The notes beneath the pieces were generated by a model. The model made no database searches and was not told the origin of the DNA. It saw only the letters and a program-made list of their open reading frames with translations. DNA of 5,425 bases, taken from positions 1-5,425 of the forward strand of contig JAJYYR010000058.1 in NCBI GenBank assembly GCA_021800805.1, given 5' to 3'. Numbering within the stretch: the first letter of the stretch is position 1; the number at the start of each line of letters is the position of its first letter. Shown piece after piece: positions 1 to 5,037 of this stretch. The stretch comes from a bacterium (lineage in GTDB: Bacteria > SZUA-79 > Acidulodesulfobacterales > Acidulodesulfobacteraceae). The translations under genes were made by a program, and so were the position numbers.

Positions 1-31
1 TAGGGACGCTAAAAACGACGAACTTCCTCTT

Positions 32-62
32 ACGGGCTTCGCCCTTCGAGGGTTCGAATCCA
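32..62 (+). other. tRNA-like T-arm fragment (possible tRNA remnant)
   Basis: The stretch contains a small hairpin, GGGC-TTC-GCCC (34-44), followed by GAGGG-TTCGAAT-CC, which looks like a long-variable-arm tRNA running into its T arm. The 15 bases at 47-61 (CGAGGGTTCGAATCC) are identical to the T arm of the tRNA-Ser in this window, but on the opposite strand. The match stops after two bases of the 3' half of the T stem and is followed by AATTAC, so the stem cannot close and there is no acceptor strand or CCA. I see no convincing anticodon arm in bases 1-31. It may be a tRNA 3' remnant, for example from integration or rearrangement, or a sequence end effect. It is not a functional tRNA as it stands. 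Confidence 0.35.
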
Positions 63-109
63 ATTACTTTTTAGATATTTCTTACTGATTTGGAAATTAC
101 ATTTTTAAC

Positions 110-204
110 TGGCGGAGAGAGAGGGATTCGAACCCTCGGTACATCTTTTAGGACATACATTCGCTTAGCAGGCGAACGCCTTCGACCTACTCGGCCATCT
201 CTCC
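110..204 (-). tRNA. tRNA-Ser (anticodon GCU)
   Basis: Read on the minus strand, this folds as a complete class II tRNA. The 7-bp acceptor is GGAGAGA (204-198) with TCTCTCC (120-114). The D arm begins GCCGAGT, and the anticodon stem TTCGC/GCGAA encloses the loop CTGCTAA. The anticodon GCU is at 169-167 and reads the serine codons AGC and AGU. The long variable arm forms a 7-bp stem (GTATGTC/GATGTAC, two wobbles). The T arm is GAGGG-TTCGAAT-CCCTC. The discriminator is G, followed by an encoded CCA at 112-110. The long variable arm together with the G discriminator is the usual serine identity pattern. It appears to be transcribed from its own promoter about 30 bp upstream; I see no hairpin terminator after it. 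Confidence 0.98.
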
Positions 205-233
205 GAAATGATATTTAATTAAATTAATAAACT

Positions 234-262
234 AATATAACATTATAGAGATTTTTATTCAA
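234..262 (-). promoter_or_regulatory. Putative sigma70-type promoter of tRNA-Ser
   Basis: On the minus strand, TTGAAT (262-257) and TATATT (239-234) are separated by exactly 17 bp, and TGT directly before the -10 gives an extended -10. The predicted start of transcription is near 227, leaving a leader of about 23 nt before the mature tRNA 5' end at 204. A second -10-like TATAAT lies inside the spacer (247-242) but has no good -35. The surroundings are AT-rich, so chance matches are possible. Confidence 0.55.
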
Positions 263-310
263 GCGGTAATACGACGGCATTAATATGCCTTATATAGTCT
301 AAGGGAATAT

Positions 311-1774
311 CTATTTTCTATCGCTCAGCCTGACTATTTTTACGAAATCCGTGGAACCGGGCTCTCCGATAGGAACGCCGCCGGTCAATATAGCATAATT
401 AGGGCTTTTACTCCCTGCATTTTTCAGTCCGCCGTTAATTAAATCGATTACGTCTTTTAAATCGATATCCTTATCCTCTATGTTTTTCATAACGGCGCAT
501 GAAACTCCGTAACTTAAAGACAATTTTCGCTTTACAGATTCGTTAGGGACTATAGCGAGGATAGGCACATGCGGCTTTAACGACGATATCAAATTAGCGG
601 TATAACCCGACCTTGTTATTGCCGCTATAATAGAATTTTTTAAAAGTTTAGACGCCGCAACCGACATTTCGGCAATTATATTAGAAATATCCGGCGTATG
701 ATGTCCGGTTAAATATTCTTCGCCGTTGCCGAATTTATAAATTTTATTAAACATTGCGCTATTTTCGGTAGCTATTATAATCTTCGACATATATTTAACG
801 GCTTCCGCAGGATATTTGCCGACAGCGGTTTCTTCGGACAGCATTACCGCATCCGTTCCGTCAAAAATAGCGTTGGAAATATCGGTAACCTCTGCCCTTG
901 TCGGGGATTCATTTTCAACCATGGACAAAAGCATCTGAGTTGCCGTTATAACCGGCTTTTTGTAAAAATTTGCAACGGATATTATTCTTTTTTGCTCAAG
1001 AGGTATGTTCTCGACAGGGGCTTCTACGCCGAGGTCCCCCCTCGCCACCATCAAAGCGTCTGAAACCATGGCTATTTTCTCGATATTTTTTAGCGCTTCC
1101 ACTTTTTCTATTTTTGCAATAATTAAAAACTCTTTTTCGGGATAGTTGTTTTTAAGAAAATCTTTAACATATAAAATATCTTCGCGGCCTCTAACAAATG
1201 AAACCGCAAACATATCGGCATTATGTTCCACGCCGAATTTTAAAAATTCTTTGTCGTTGTCGGTAATGGAAGGAATGTTTAGAACGGAATCCTGAAAATT
1301 TATGCCTTTTTCCGGCTTAAGTATGCCGTCGGTTAAAACTTCCGCCTCAAGTTCATTTTCGTTTAGCTTTTTTATTATTTTTAACTTTATCTTCCCGTCG
1401 TCTATATATACTAAACTTTTAGGTTTTATATCTTTGCAGAGATAGGCATAATCTATGAAAATTTTCTTTCCATCTGATACGATATGTCTATTCGTTAATG
1501 TCATTACATCCCCTTTATTAATGGGGATGTAATCTTTCAGTAATTTTCCGGTTCTTATTTTTGGTCCCGGCAAATCAATCAAAATACCTACGTCTTTGGA
1601 TATCGATCTTATGCTTTTAATCGCTTTGATAAAATAACTTTCATCTCCATGGGAAAAATTCAGCCTTATAACGTCGGCTCCGTTTTTTATAATATTTTCA
1701 AGCACGTGCTTGCCGTCGCTTGCCGGTCCCAAAGTAGCGACAATCTTAACTCTTTTCCTGCCGATATTAAACAT
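311..1774 (-). CDS. pyk: Pyruvate kinase (PykA-like, GPKIR type)
   Basis: This cytoplasmic enzyme performs the last step of glycolysis, transferring phosphate from phosphoenolpyruvate to ADP to give pyruvate and ATP. The 487 residues are a normal full length. The N terminus has KIVATLGPAS (10-19) and the substrate loop VIRLNFSHG with R37, N39 and S41. The family signature IIAKIEKVEAL contains catalytic K221 and E223. ARGDLGVE carries metal ligand D247, ITATQML carries T279, and NAIFDGTDAVMLSEETAVGKYP is the usual A-domain segment, followed by a C-terminal allosteric domain (about 360-487) ending TGGVPIGEPGSTDFVKIVRL. In the motif that reads DTKGPEIRT in potassium-dependent enzymes, this protein has DLPGPKIRT (67-75), so Lys72 replaces the glutamate. 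The ATG at 1774 is the natural start, although no clear Shine-Dalgarno precedes it. The gene stands alone and is divergent from the membrane protein gene at 1899. Confidence 0.97.
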   Translation of the reverse strand: MFNIGRKRVKIVATLGPASDGKHVLENIIKNGADVIRLNFSHGDESYFIKAIKSIRSISKDVGILIDLPGPKIRTGKLLKDYIPINKGDVMTLTNRHIVSDGKKIFIDYAYLCKDIKPKSLVYIDDGKIKLKIIKKLNENELEAEVLTDGILKPEKGINFQDSVLNIPSITDNDKEFLKFGVEHNADMFAVSFVRGREDILYVKDFLKNNYPEKEFLIIAKIEKVEALKNIEKIAMVSDALMVARGDLGVEAPVENIPLEQKRIISVANFYKKPVITATQMLLSMVENESPTRAEVTDISNAIFDGTDAVMLSEETAVGKYPAEAVKYMSKIIIATENSAMFNKIYKFGNGEEYLTGHHTPDISNIIAEMSVAASKLLKNSIIAAITRSGYTANLISSLKPHVPILAIVPNESVKRKLSLSYGVSCAVMKNIEDKDIDLKDVIDLINGGLKNAGSKSPNYAILTGGVPIGEPGSTDFVKIVRLSDRK

Positions 1775-1815
1775 GGAATATTTTAACCGCTTTTTATCGT
1801 TTTTATTTTATCGGA

Positions 1816-1844
1816 ATTATATCAGATTATGTGAAACCCTTCAA
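1816..1844 (-). promoter_or_regulatory. Putative extended -10 promoter of pyk
   Basis: On the minus strand, TTGAAG (1844-1839) is followed after 17 bp by TATAAT (1821-1816), with TGA immediately before the -10 (extended -10). Transcription would start near 1809, giving a leader of about 35 nt before the pyk ATG at 1774. The exact -10 hexamer and the ideal spacing make this one of the better promoters in the window. Confidence 0.7.
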
Positions 1845-1898
1845 ATTTTATTCCTTACGTCTTTACAAATCTATGGTTAAAGGGGTAAAATAATAAAT

Positions 1899-2807
1899 AT
1901 GATTAATCTTTATAATCCGCAAAATTTTTCGTCCATATTTTCTATATTAATTACCGCATTTCTCTTAGGAATAGTTCACGGATTTACTCCTGACGAACAT
2001 ACATGGCCGATTACGTTCAGCTATTCCATAGGCAGTTACAGCACGAAAGGCGGATTTAAAACCGGCGTCCTGTTTTCCCTCGCATTTACTTTTCAAAGAG
2101 CCGTCGCATCGGAACTGTCTTATTACGCTCTCGGAAAAATATTAACAAAACCGGACGTCGTTCCTGTAATATACATATTCGTCGGCATAGTGATGTCGTT
2201 TGCCGGAGCTTACGTAATAGGACTTGGAGAAAACTTCGAACTGTTCGAAGGGCTTGAAAAAATATTTTTGAAATTTTTAAAAATTAAAACTCTTAAGCCG
2301 CAATCAAAACATATAAACGATAAATCGCGTCAGATTCCCATATATATGGTACTGCTTCACGGATTTATCGCCGGATGGGGTACCGGCGCTTTCGCGATTA
2401 TAGTTTACACGGTCCTTGCTCCAAAAATGCCTAACGGATATACCGGGTTTCTGCCGGGTCTTTTATTCGGTTTCGGAACTATGGCTACCCAGATAATTAT
2501 AGGCATGTTTGCGGGAAGGTTTATGGAGCGCCTTAATATCCCGAAAAAAGGCATAGAATATATCGCAAGAAAAACATCGGGACTTACTCTTTTTTGGGGC
2601 GGGCTGGCTTTCGTACTTGCGGCGGCATTGGAAATAGCCTTTCCTGAACTTATTCGGGCAGGCTTTATCACGCCCGTTAAAGTCCACAATCTTCACAGCC
2701 TTGGAGTCGGTTTCTTTCTGGTTATTTTTATACTCTTGTTTATATTGACGACGTCGTTTATTAAATCCTTAAAATACGTAAAAAATAACGGCTCGGAATT
2801 CCTTTAA
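1899..2807 (+). CDS. Polytopic membrane protein with HGFTPDEH motif, possible NicO/UreH-like transporter
   Basis: This is a 302-residue inner-membrane protein with about six or seven hydrophobic segments, roughly at residues 12-32, 54-72, 88-109, 148-172, 182-206, 228-247 and 267-287. A charged loop lies at 110-147. The first segment ends in HGFTPDEHTWP (27-37), which places H27, D32 and H34 at the membrane face. It is followed by FTFQRAVASELSY (62-75) with R67 and E72. A second LLHGF (152-156) starts the other half, suggesting a two-part architecture. The His/Asp cluster after a first helix recalls the HX4DH signature of nickel/cobalt permeases (NiCoT, NicO/RcnA, UreH), but spacing and surroundings differ, so this is at best a distant relative. 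Transport of a metal or other small ion is inference. A GGGG-type ribosome site (AAAGGGG, 1879-1885) is somewhat far (13 nt) from the ATG. No partner gene adjoins it. Confidence 0.8.
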   Translation: MINLYNPQNFSSIFSILITAFLLGIVHGFTPDEHTWPITFSYSIGSYSTKGGFKTGVLFSLAFTFQRAVASELSYYALGKILTKPDVVPVIYIFVGIVMSFAGAYVIGLGENFELFEGLEKIFLKFLKIKTLKPQSKHINDKSRQIPIYMVLLHGFIAGWGTGAFAIIVYTVLAPKMPNGYTGFLPGLLFGFGTMATQIIIGMFAGRFMERLNIPKKGIEYIARKTSGLTLFWGGLAFVLAAALEIAFPELIRAGFITPVKVHNLHSLGVGFFLVIFILLFILTTSFIKSLKYVKNNGSEFL

Positions 2808-2827
2808 ATCAAAATCAATGGAGAATT

Positions 2828-3643
2828 TTATTCCTTTATTCTATTATTAAATATTTCACCGTTGTAAATTGCAAAATACTTCTTTACCCTTTTATAATAT
2901 CCGTAATAGAAATCCGAAAAAAGCCTGTTGGTGCTTTCGGAAATATCAAGATTCAATCTATCATTGCCGCCGCCGTTTGTTTCGTATGACGCCAAAGACC
3001 TGCTGGCTAACGTCGGACCGACGTTATATGCAAATAATGCAAGCTTCAAATTTTTAAATTCATATAATAAGCTTAACAAATATCTTGCGCCTATTTTTAT
3101 GTTTAAAGAAGGATTGTACAGATAATTTATCGGAAGATACTCTATATATCTTGTATTATAATTAAATTTTTTAGACTTTATGTTGTATTTTTTGATAAGA
3201 TAAAGCCCGGTTACCGGTTTAATCTGCATAAGACCGACGGCTCCCATATTCGAGTAAGAAAAATTATTAAACGAACTTTCCACCCTTATAACAGCCAGAA
3301 TCAAGGCCGGATTTATCTTGTATTTTTCCCCTAAATTAAAAATGAGACCGGAAACCTTCTTTTCCTCCGACACGGGAAGTCCCGAGTTAAAGGTTTTTAT
3401 AATTTTAAAAATCTTTAACTTTTCATAATCGACGCGGATTTTATTTTTAAGCAGTTTTACGTCCTGCCGCTCCTTTAAATAGCTGTAATACATAGGAATA
3501 ACATAACAATAAGACAAAAAGGCTACGGAAATTAATACCGACAGCAATAAAAAATAAGGTAAAAAATATTTAAATTGGATTTTGTTTATTAATTTTCTTA
3601 TAATAATTCTCAGTCCAAATAAAATTTTTCTAATTTTTTTCAA
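2828..3643 (-). CDS. Membrane-anchored lytic transglycosylase, SLT (GH23) family
   Basis: This enzyme cleaves the MurNAc-GlcNAc bond of peptidoglycan, forming 1,6-anhydroMurNAc. It would act in the periplasm, tethered to the inner membrane. It has 271 residues: a very basic cytoplasmic N terminus (1-25), one membrane helix (about 28-48), a short linker, then the SLT domain (about 95-215). Family motifs are ILAVIRVESSFN with catalytic E122, MGAVGLMQIKP (133-143) and LALFAYNVGP (201-210). After AYNVGP comes a Gly/Asn/Ser-rich insert (about 219-240) before the last helix, which ends YKRVKKYFAIY. The start is TTG at 3643, fixed by a good GGAG six bases upstream. The next in-frame Met is M51, which would remove the anchor. 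The gene is monocistronic, divergent from the DsrE2-like gene and convergent, at 20 bp, with the membrane protein gene. Which physiological role it fills (remodelling, secretion-system assembly) cannot be told. Confidence 0.93.
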   Translation of the reverse strand: MKKIRKILFGLRIIIRKLINKIQFKYFLPYFLLLSVLISVAFLSYCYVIPMYYSYLKERQDVKLLKNKIRVDYEKLKIFKIIKTFNSGLPVSEEKKVSGLIFNLGEKYKINPALILAVIRVESSFNNFSYSNMGAVGLMQIKPVTGLYLIKKYNIKSKKFNYNTRYIEYLPINYLYNPSLNIKIGARYLLSLLYEFKNLKLALFAYNVGPTLASRSLASYETNGGGNDRLNLDISESTNRLFSDFYYGYYKRVKKYFAIYNGEIFNNRIKE

Positions 3644-3649
3644 AATTTA

Positions 3650-3653
3650 CTCC
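3650..3653 (-). promoter_or_regulatory. Ribosome binding site supporting the TTG start of the transglycosylase
   Basis: On the minus strand, GGAG is followed by six bases (TAAATT) and then TTG at 3643-3641. This spacing is ideal and is the reason for choosing the TTG codon. No ATG is available until codon 51. Confidence 0.75.
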
Positions 3654-3727
3654 AAAAACGTTAAAATTTTAATAAAAAATATATATTTTATTTATAAACA
3701 AATACTTTTAATACATATTTTGATTAA

Positions 3728-3756
3728 AATATATCATAAGTTAATATAAAAGTCAA
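3728..3756 (-). promoter_or_regulatory. Putative sigma70-type promoter of the lytic transglycosylase gene
   Basis: On the minus strand, TTGACT (3756-3751) and TATATT (3733-3728) are 17 bp apart, with TGA directly before the -10 (extended -10). Each hexamer matches consensus at five of six positions. The predicted start is near 3721, leaving a leader of about 78 nt before the TTG codon. Confidence 0.65.
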
Positions 3757-3848
3757 ATTTATAACCTTTTTTGCGGTAAAAATGCCGATTTAACTGAAAA
3801 AATCCTTAAAAAAATAATAGTCTTATGTTATTGTAAAAAAATATTTTC

Positions 3849-3877
3849 TTGCTATCTATTTTAAAAAATGGTAAATT
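3849..3877 (+). promoter_or_regulatory. Weak candidate promoter for the DsrE2-like gene
   Basis: TTGCTA (3849-3854) and TAAATT (3872-3877) are 17 bp apart, with TGG before the -10 (extended -10). Each hexamer matches consensus at four of six positions. A better -35-like hexamer, TTGATA (3895-3900), has no matching -10 at normal spacing. The real promoter could lie elsewhere in this AT-rich stretch. Confidence 0.3.
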
Positions 3878-3954
3878 AAAATAATCGGCCTATTTTGATA
3901 TTTTGGTTTTAGTTAATGTGTTTTATTTAAAATCTGTTTAACTTACGTCTAAAA

Positions 3955-3972
3955 TTTAAAATTAATTTTAAA
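3955..3972. repeat. 18-nt perfect palindrome before the DsrE2-like ribosome site
   Basis: TTTAAAATTAATTTTAAA reads the same on both strands. It ends seven bases before the AAGGAG Shine-Dalgarno (3980-3985). It could be an operator half-site pair or a weak leader hairpin. Composition is entirely A/T in an AT-rich region, so chance is a real alternative. Confidence 0.4.
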
Positions 3973-3992
3973 CCTTTAAAAGGAGAACAAAA

Positions 3993-4463
3993 ATGGCTGA
4001 TCAGACAAAAATGGCTATCATTTCTATTCACGGAACGCTGGATATGGCTTACCCACCGCTTATTCTTGCATCGACGGCGGCAACCCTAGATATTGAGAGC
4101 GCAATATTCTTTACGTTTTATGGATTGCAGATACTCAAAAAAGATGCGGGGGACAGCTTGAAGGTTTCTCCTATCGCAAATCCTGCAATGCCTATGCCGG
4201 TCCCAAACATTATAGGAGCTCTTCCCGGTATGACCGCAATGGCGACCTCTATGATGAAGTCTATGATTAAGAAAAATGGAATAGCGACAATTCCCGAACT
4301 CGTATCTTTATGTCAGGAAATGAATGTTAGGCTTATAGCCTGCCAAATGACGATGGACCTTTTCGGCTTCAAAAGAGAAGATATGATAGACGGGCTTGAA
4401 TATTCCGGCGCAGCCGCGTTTATGGAATATGCCGCAAATTCCCAGATACATCTTTCGTTTTAA
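3993..4463 (+). CDS. DsrE/DsrF/DrsH-like family protein (DsrE2-type sulfur carrier)
   Basis: The 156 residues match my knowledge of the DsrE2-type (DrsE_2) family: an opening beta strand MAIISIHGTLDMAYPP (7-22), FFTFYGLQILKK (39-50), LKVSPIANPAMPMPVPN (56-72), a Met-rich helix, then LCQEMNVRLIACQMTMD (106-122) and a C-terminal GLEYSGAAAFMEYA. Members are small proteins that in sulfur oxidisers and related organisms work with TusA and rhodanese in passing persulfide sulfur. C117, in the conserved ACQMTMD motif, is the likely sulfur-binding residue; C107 is a second candidate. The central Pro/Met-rich part (66-91) is moderately hydrophobic and may contact a membrane. The Shine-Dalgarno AAGGAG, seven bases before the ATG, is the strongest in the window and suggests good expression. 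It is monocistronic, with its own terminator, and no tusA or rhodanese gene is next to it, so its sulfur partner is unknown. Database labels such as 'peroxiredoxin family' would be the same family. Confidence 0.88.
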   Translation: MADQTKMAIISIHGTLDMAYPPLILASTAATLDIESAIFFTFYGLQILKKDAGDSLKVSPIANPAMPMPVPNIIGALPGMTAMATSMMKSMIKKNGIATIPELVSLCQEMNVRLIACQMTMDLFGFKREDMIDGLEYSGAAAFMEYAANSQIHLSF

Positions 4464-4490
4464 TCTAATGCCGCAAAAATAAATTATATA

Positions 4491-4529
4491 CAAGACCCCT
4501 GCATAATAATGCAGGGGTCTTGATTTTTA
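4491..4529 (+). terminator. Strong intrinsic terminator after the DsrE2-like gene
   Basis: CAAGACCCCTGCAT (4491-4504) and ATGCAGGGGTCTTG (4509-4522) form a perfect 14-bp stem with a 4-nt loop (AATA), followed by ATTTTTA. It lies 27 nt after the stop codon of the DsrE2-like gene and is GC-rich against the AT-rich background. Its T-tract touches the -35 box of the next promoter. Confidence 0.95.
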
Positions 4530-4558
4530 TTGACATATATTATAAAATCAAATATAAT
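4530..4558 (+). promoter_or_regulatory. Full-consensus sigma70 promoter of the ArsR-tolC operon
   Basis: TTGACA (4530-4535) and TATAAT (4553-4558) match the sigma70 consensus exactly and are spaced by exactly 17 bp. Transcription should start near 4565, leaving about 49 nt of AT-only-like leader before the ArsR ATG at 4614. So strong a promoter in front of an ArsR-type repressor fits a unit kept silent by its own product. An AT-rich inverted repeat just downstream (4569-4590) could be the operator. Confidence 0.85.
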
Positions 4559-4568
4559 AACATTAATT

Positions 4569-4590
4569 AATATATGTGTTTATATATATT
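4569..4590. promoter_or_regulatory. Candidate ArsR operator (imperfect inverted repeat)
   Basis: AATATAT (4569-4575) and ATATATT (4584-4590) form an inverted repeat with an 8-bp spacer, placed just after the predicted transcription start. ArsR-family dimers commonly bind AT-rich inverted repeats in such positions. The whole leader is A/T-rich, so this is only a location-based guess. Confidence 0.25.
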
Positions 4591-4613
4591 TTTATATAAT
4601 TTATTTTATAAAT

Positions 4614-4973
4614 ATGAATAATATCGAAGAAGAATATAAAGCCGAGGCAGAACTTCTCAAAACGCTGGGCCACCCTATAAGGCTTAAAATAATCGAAGTA
4701 CTGGTAAGCAACAAATCATGCGTCAAAAATATATGGGAATCGCTCGGCCTTCCTCAAGCAACCGTTTCACAGCATCTTATATCTCTCAAAAACAAAGGAA
4801 TAGTCAGCTGTAAACGCGACGGAGTTATGATGTGCTACGAACTTAATGATAAAAGAATAGAAAAAATATTTAAAGATTTAAAAGAATACGGCGGTCGCGC
4901 CTCTTCGAAAGAAAACCACAATCCAAACGCCTTAAAAACAGATAAGCCCGTTTTATTAAATTTACCGAAATAA
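4614..4973 (+). CDS. ArsR/SmtB-family transcriptional repressor
   Basis: This 119-residue winged-helix protein should bind its own promoter as a dimer and release it on sensing a ligand. It shows KTLGHPIRLKIIEVL (16-30), the recognition region LGLPQATVSQHLISLKNKGIV (44-64), and the wing CKRDGVMMCYEL (66-77). It has three cysteines (C36, C66, C74). The arsenic site ELCVCDL and the usual SmtB/CzrA alpha5 histidine ligands are absent, so its inducer cannot be read off. C36 sits where several cysteine-bearing family members have a sensing residue, leaving a redox, persulfide or metal signal possible. The Ser/Lys/Asn-rich tail (96-119) looks disordered. I chose ATG 4614 because an upstream TTG at 4530 lies inside the -35 box and would add 28 residues of AT-driven sequence. 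No Shine-Dalgarno is visible. The efflux gene follows after 64 bp. Confidence 0.9.
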   Translation: MNNIEEEYKAEAELLKTLGHPIRLKIIEVLVSNKSCVKNIWESLGLPQATVSQHLISLKNKGIVSCKRDGVMMCYELNDKRIEKIFKDLKEYGGRASSKENHNPNALKTDKPVLLNLPK

Positions 4974-4979
4974 AAATAA

Positions 4980-5021
4980 AAAATTATTTAATATAAATAT
5001 AAAATTATTTAAGTTAAATAT
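4980..5021 (+). repeat. Two tandem 21-bp AT-rich repeats before tolC
   Basis: Two adjacent 21-bp units (4980-5000 and 5001-5021) both begin AAAATTATTTAA, end AAATAT and agree at 19 of 21 positions. A third, degraded unit with one base missing appears to continue through 5022-5040 and includes the tolC start codon. The period is about two helical turns. The repeat fills most of the 64-bp gap between the ArsR gene and tolC. Confidence 0.6.
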
Positions 5022-5037
5022 ATAATTATTAATATAT

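Larger units (their letters stand above)
3644..3992. other. 349-bp AT-rich divergent intergenic region
   Basis: The region between the transglycosylase and the DsrE2-like gene has no credible ORF or RNA gene that I can see. It holds a good minus-strand promoter (3728-3756), a weaker plus-strand candidate (3849-3877), a 12-nt palindrome TTAAAATTTTAA (3661-3672) in the transglycosylase leader, and an 18-nt palindrome (3955-3972) next to the DsrE2-like ribosome site. The rest is low-complexity A/T sequence. Depending on where transcription starts, the DsrE2-like mRNA could have a leader of about 110 nt. Confidence 0.7.

Noticed and set aside
2..88. Open plus-strand frame that could be the C terminus of an upstream gene or a tmRNA tag (AKNDE...)
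   Set aside because: The frame crosses the tRNA-like hairpins and T loop, has no recognisable domain, does not end in the ALAA-type tag terminus, and no tmRNA acceptor or pairing was found.
276..289. Hairpin GGCAT-TAAT-ATGCC as a pyk terminator
   Set aside because: Only a 5-bp stem, and no T-tract follows on the minus strand. The pyk transcript end is not evident.
2405..2696. Two minus-strand open frames (94 and 77 codons) inside the membrane protein gene
   Set aside because: They lie antisense to a well-supported gene, have no family features, and their lengths are expected as shadows of its codon pattern.
2800..2840. Shared terminator between the convergent membrane protein and transglycosylase genes
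   Set aside because: No stable stem was found in or around the 20-bp gap; only broken pairing such as GGAAT/ATTCC at long distance.
2869..3125. Plus-strand open frames of 62 and 65 codons
   Set aside because: Antisense shadows of the lytic transglycosylase C-terminal half; no recognisable protein features.
4308..4493. Minus-strand 61-codon open frame
   Set aside because: Antisense to the DsrE2-like gene and starting within its terminator; no protein features.
4530..4613. TTG at 4530 as the start of the ArsR gene
   Set aside because: It lies in the -35 box of a perfect promoter, and the extra 28 residues are Ile/Tyr-rich products of A/T sequence. ATG 4614 begins the family-like sequence.
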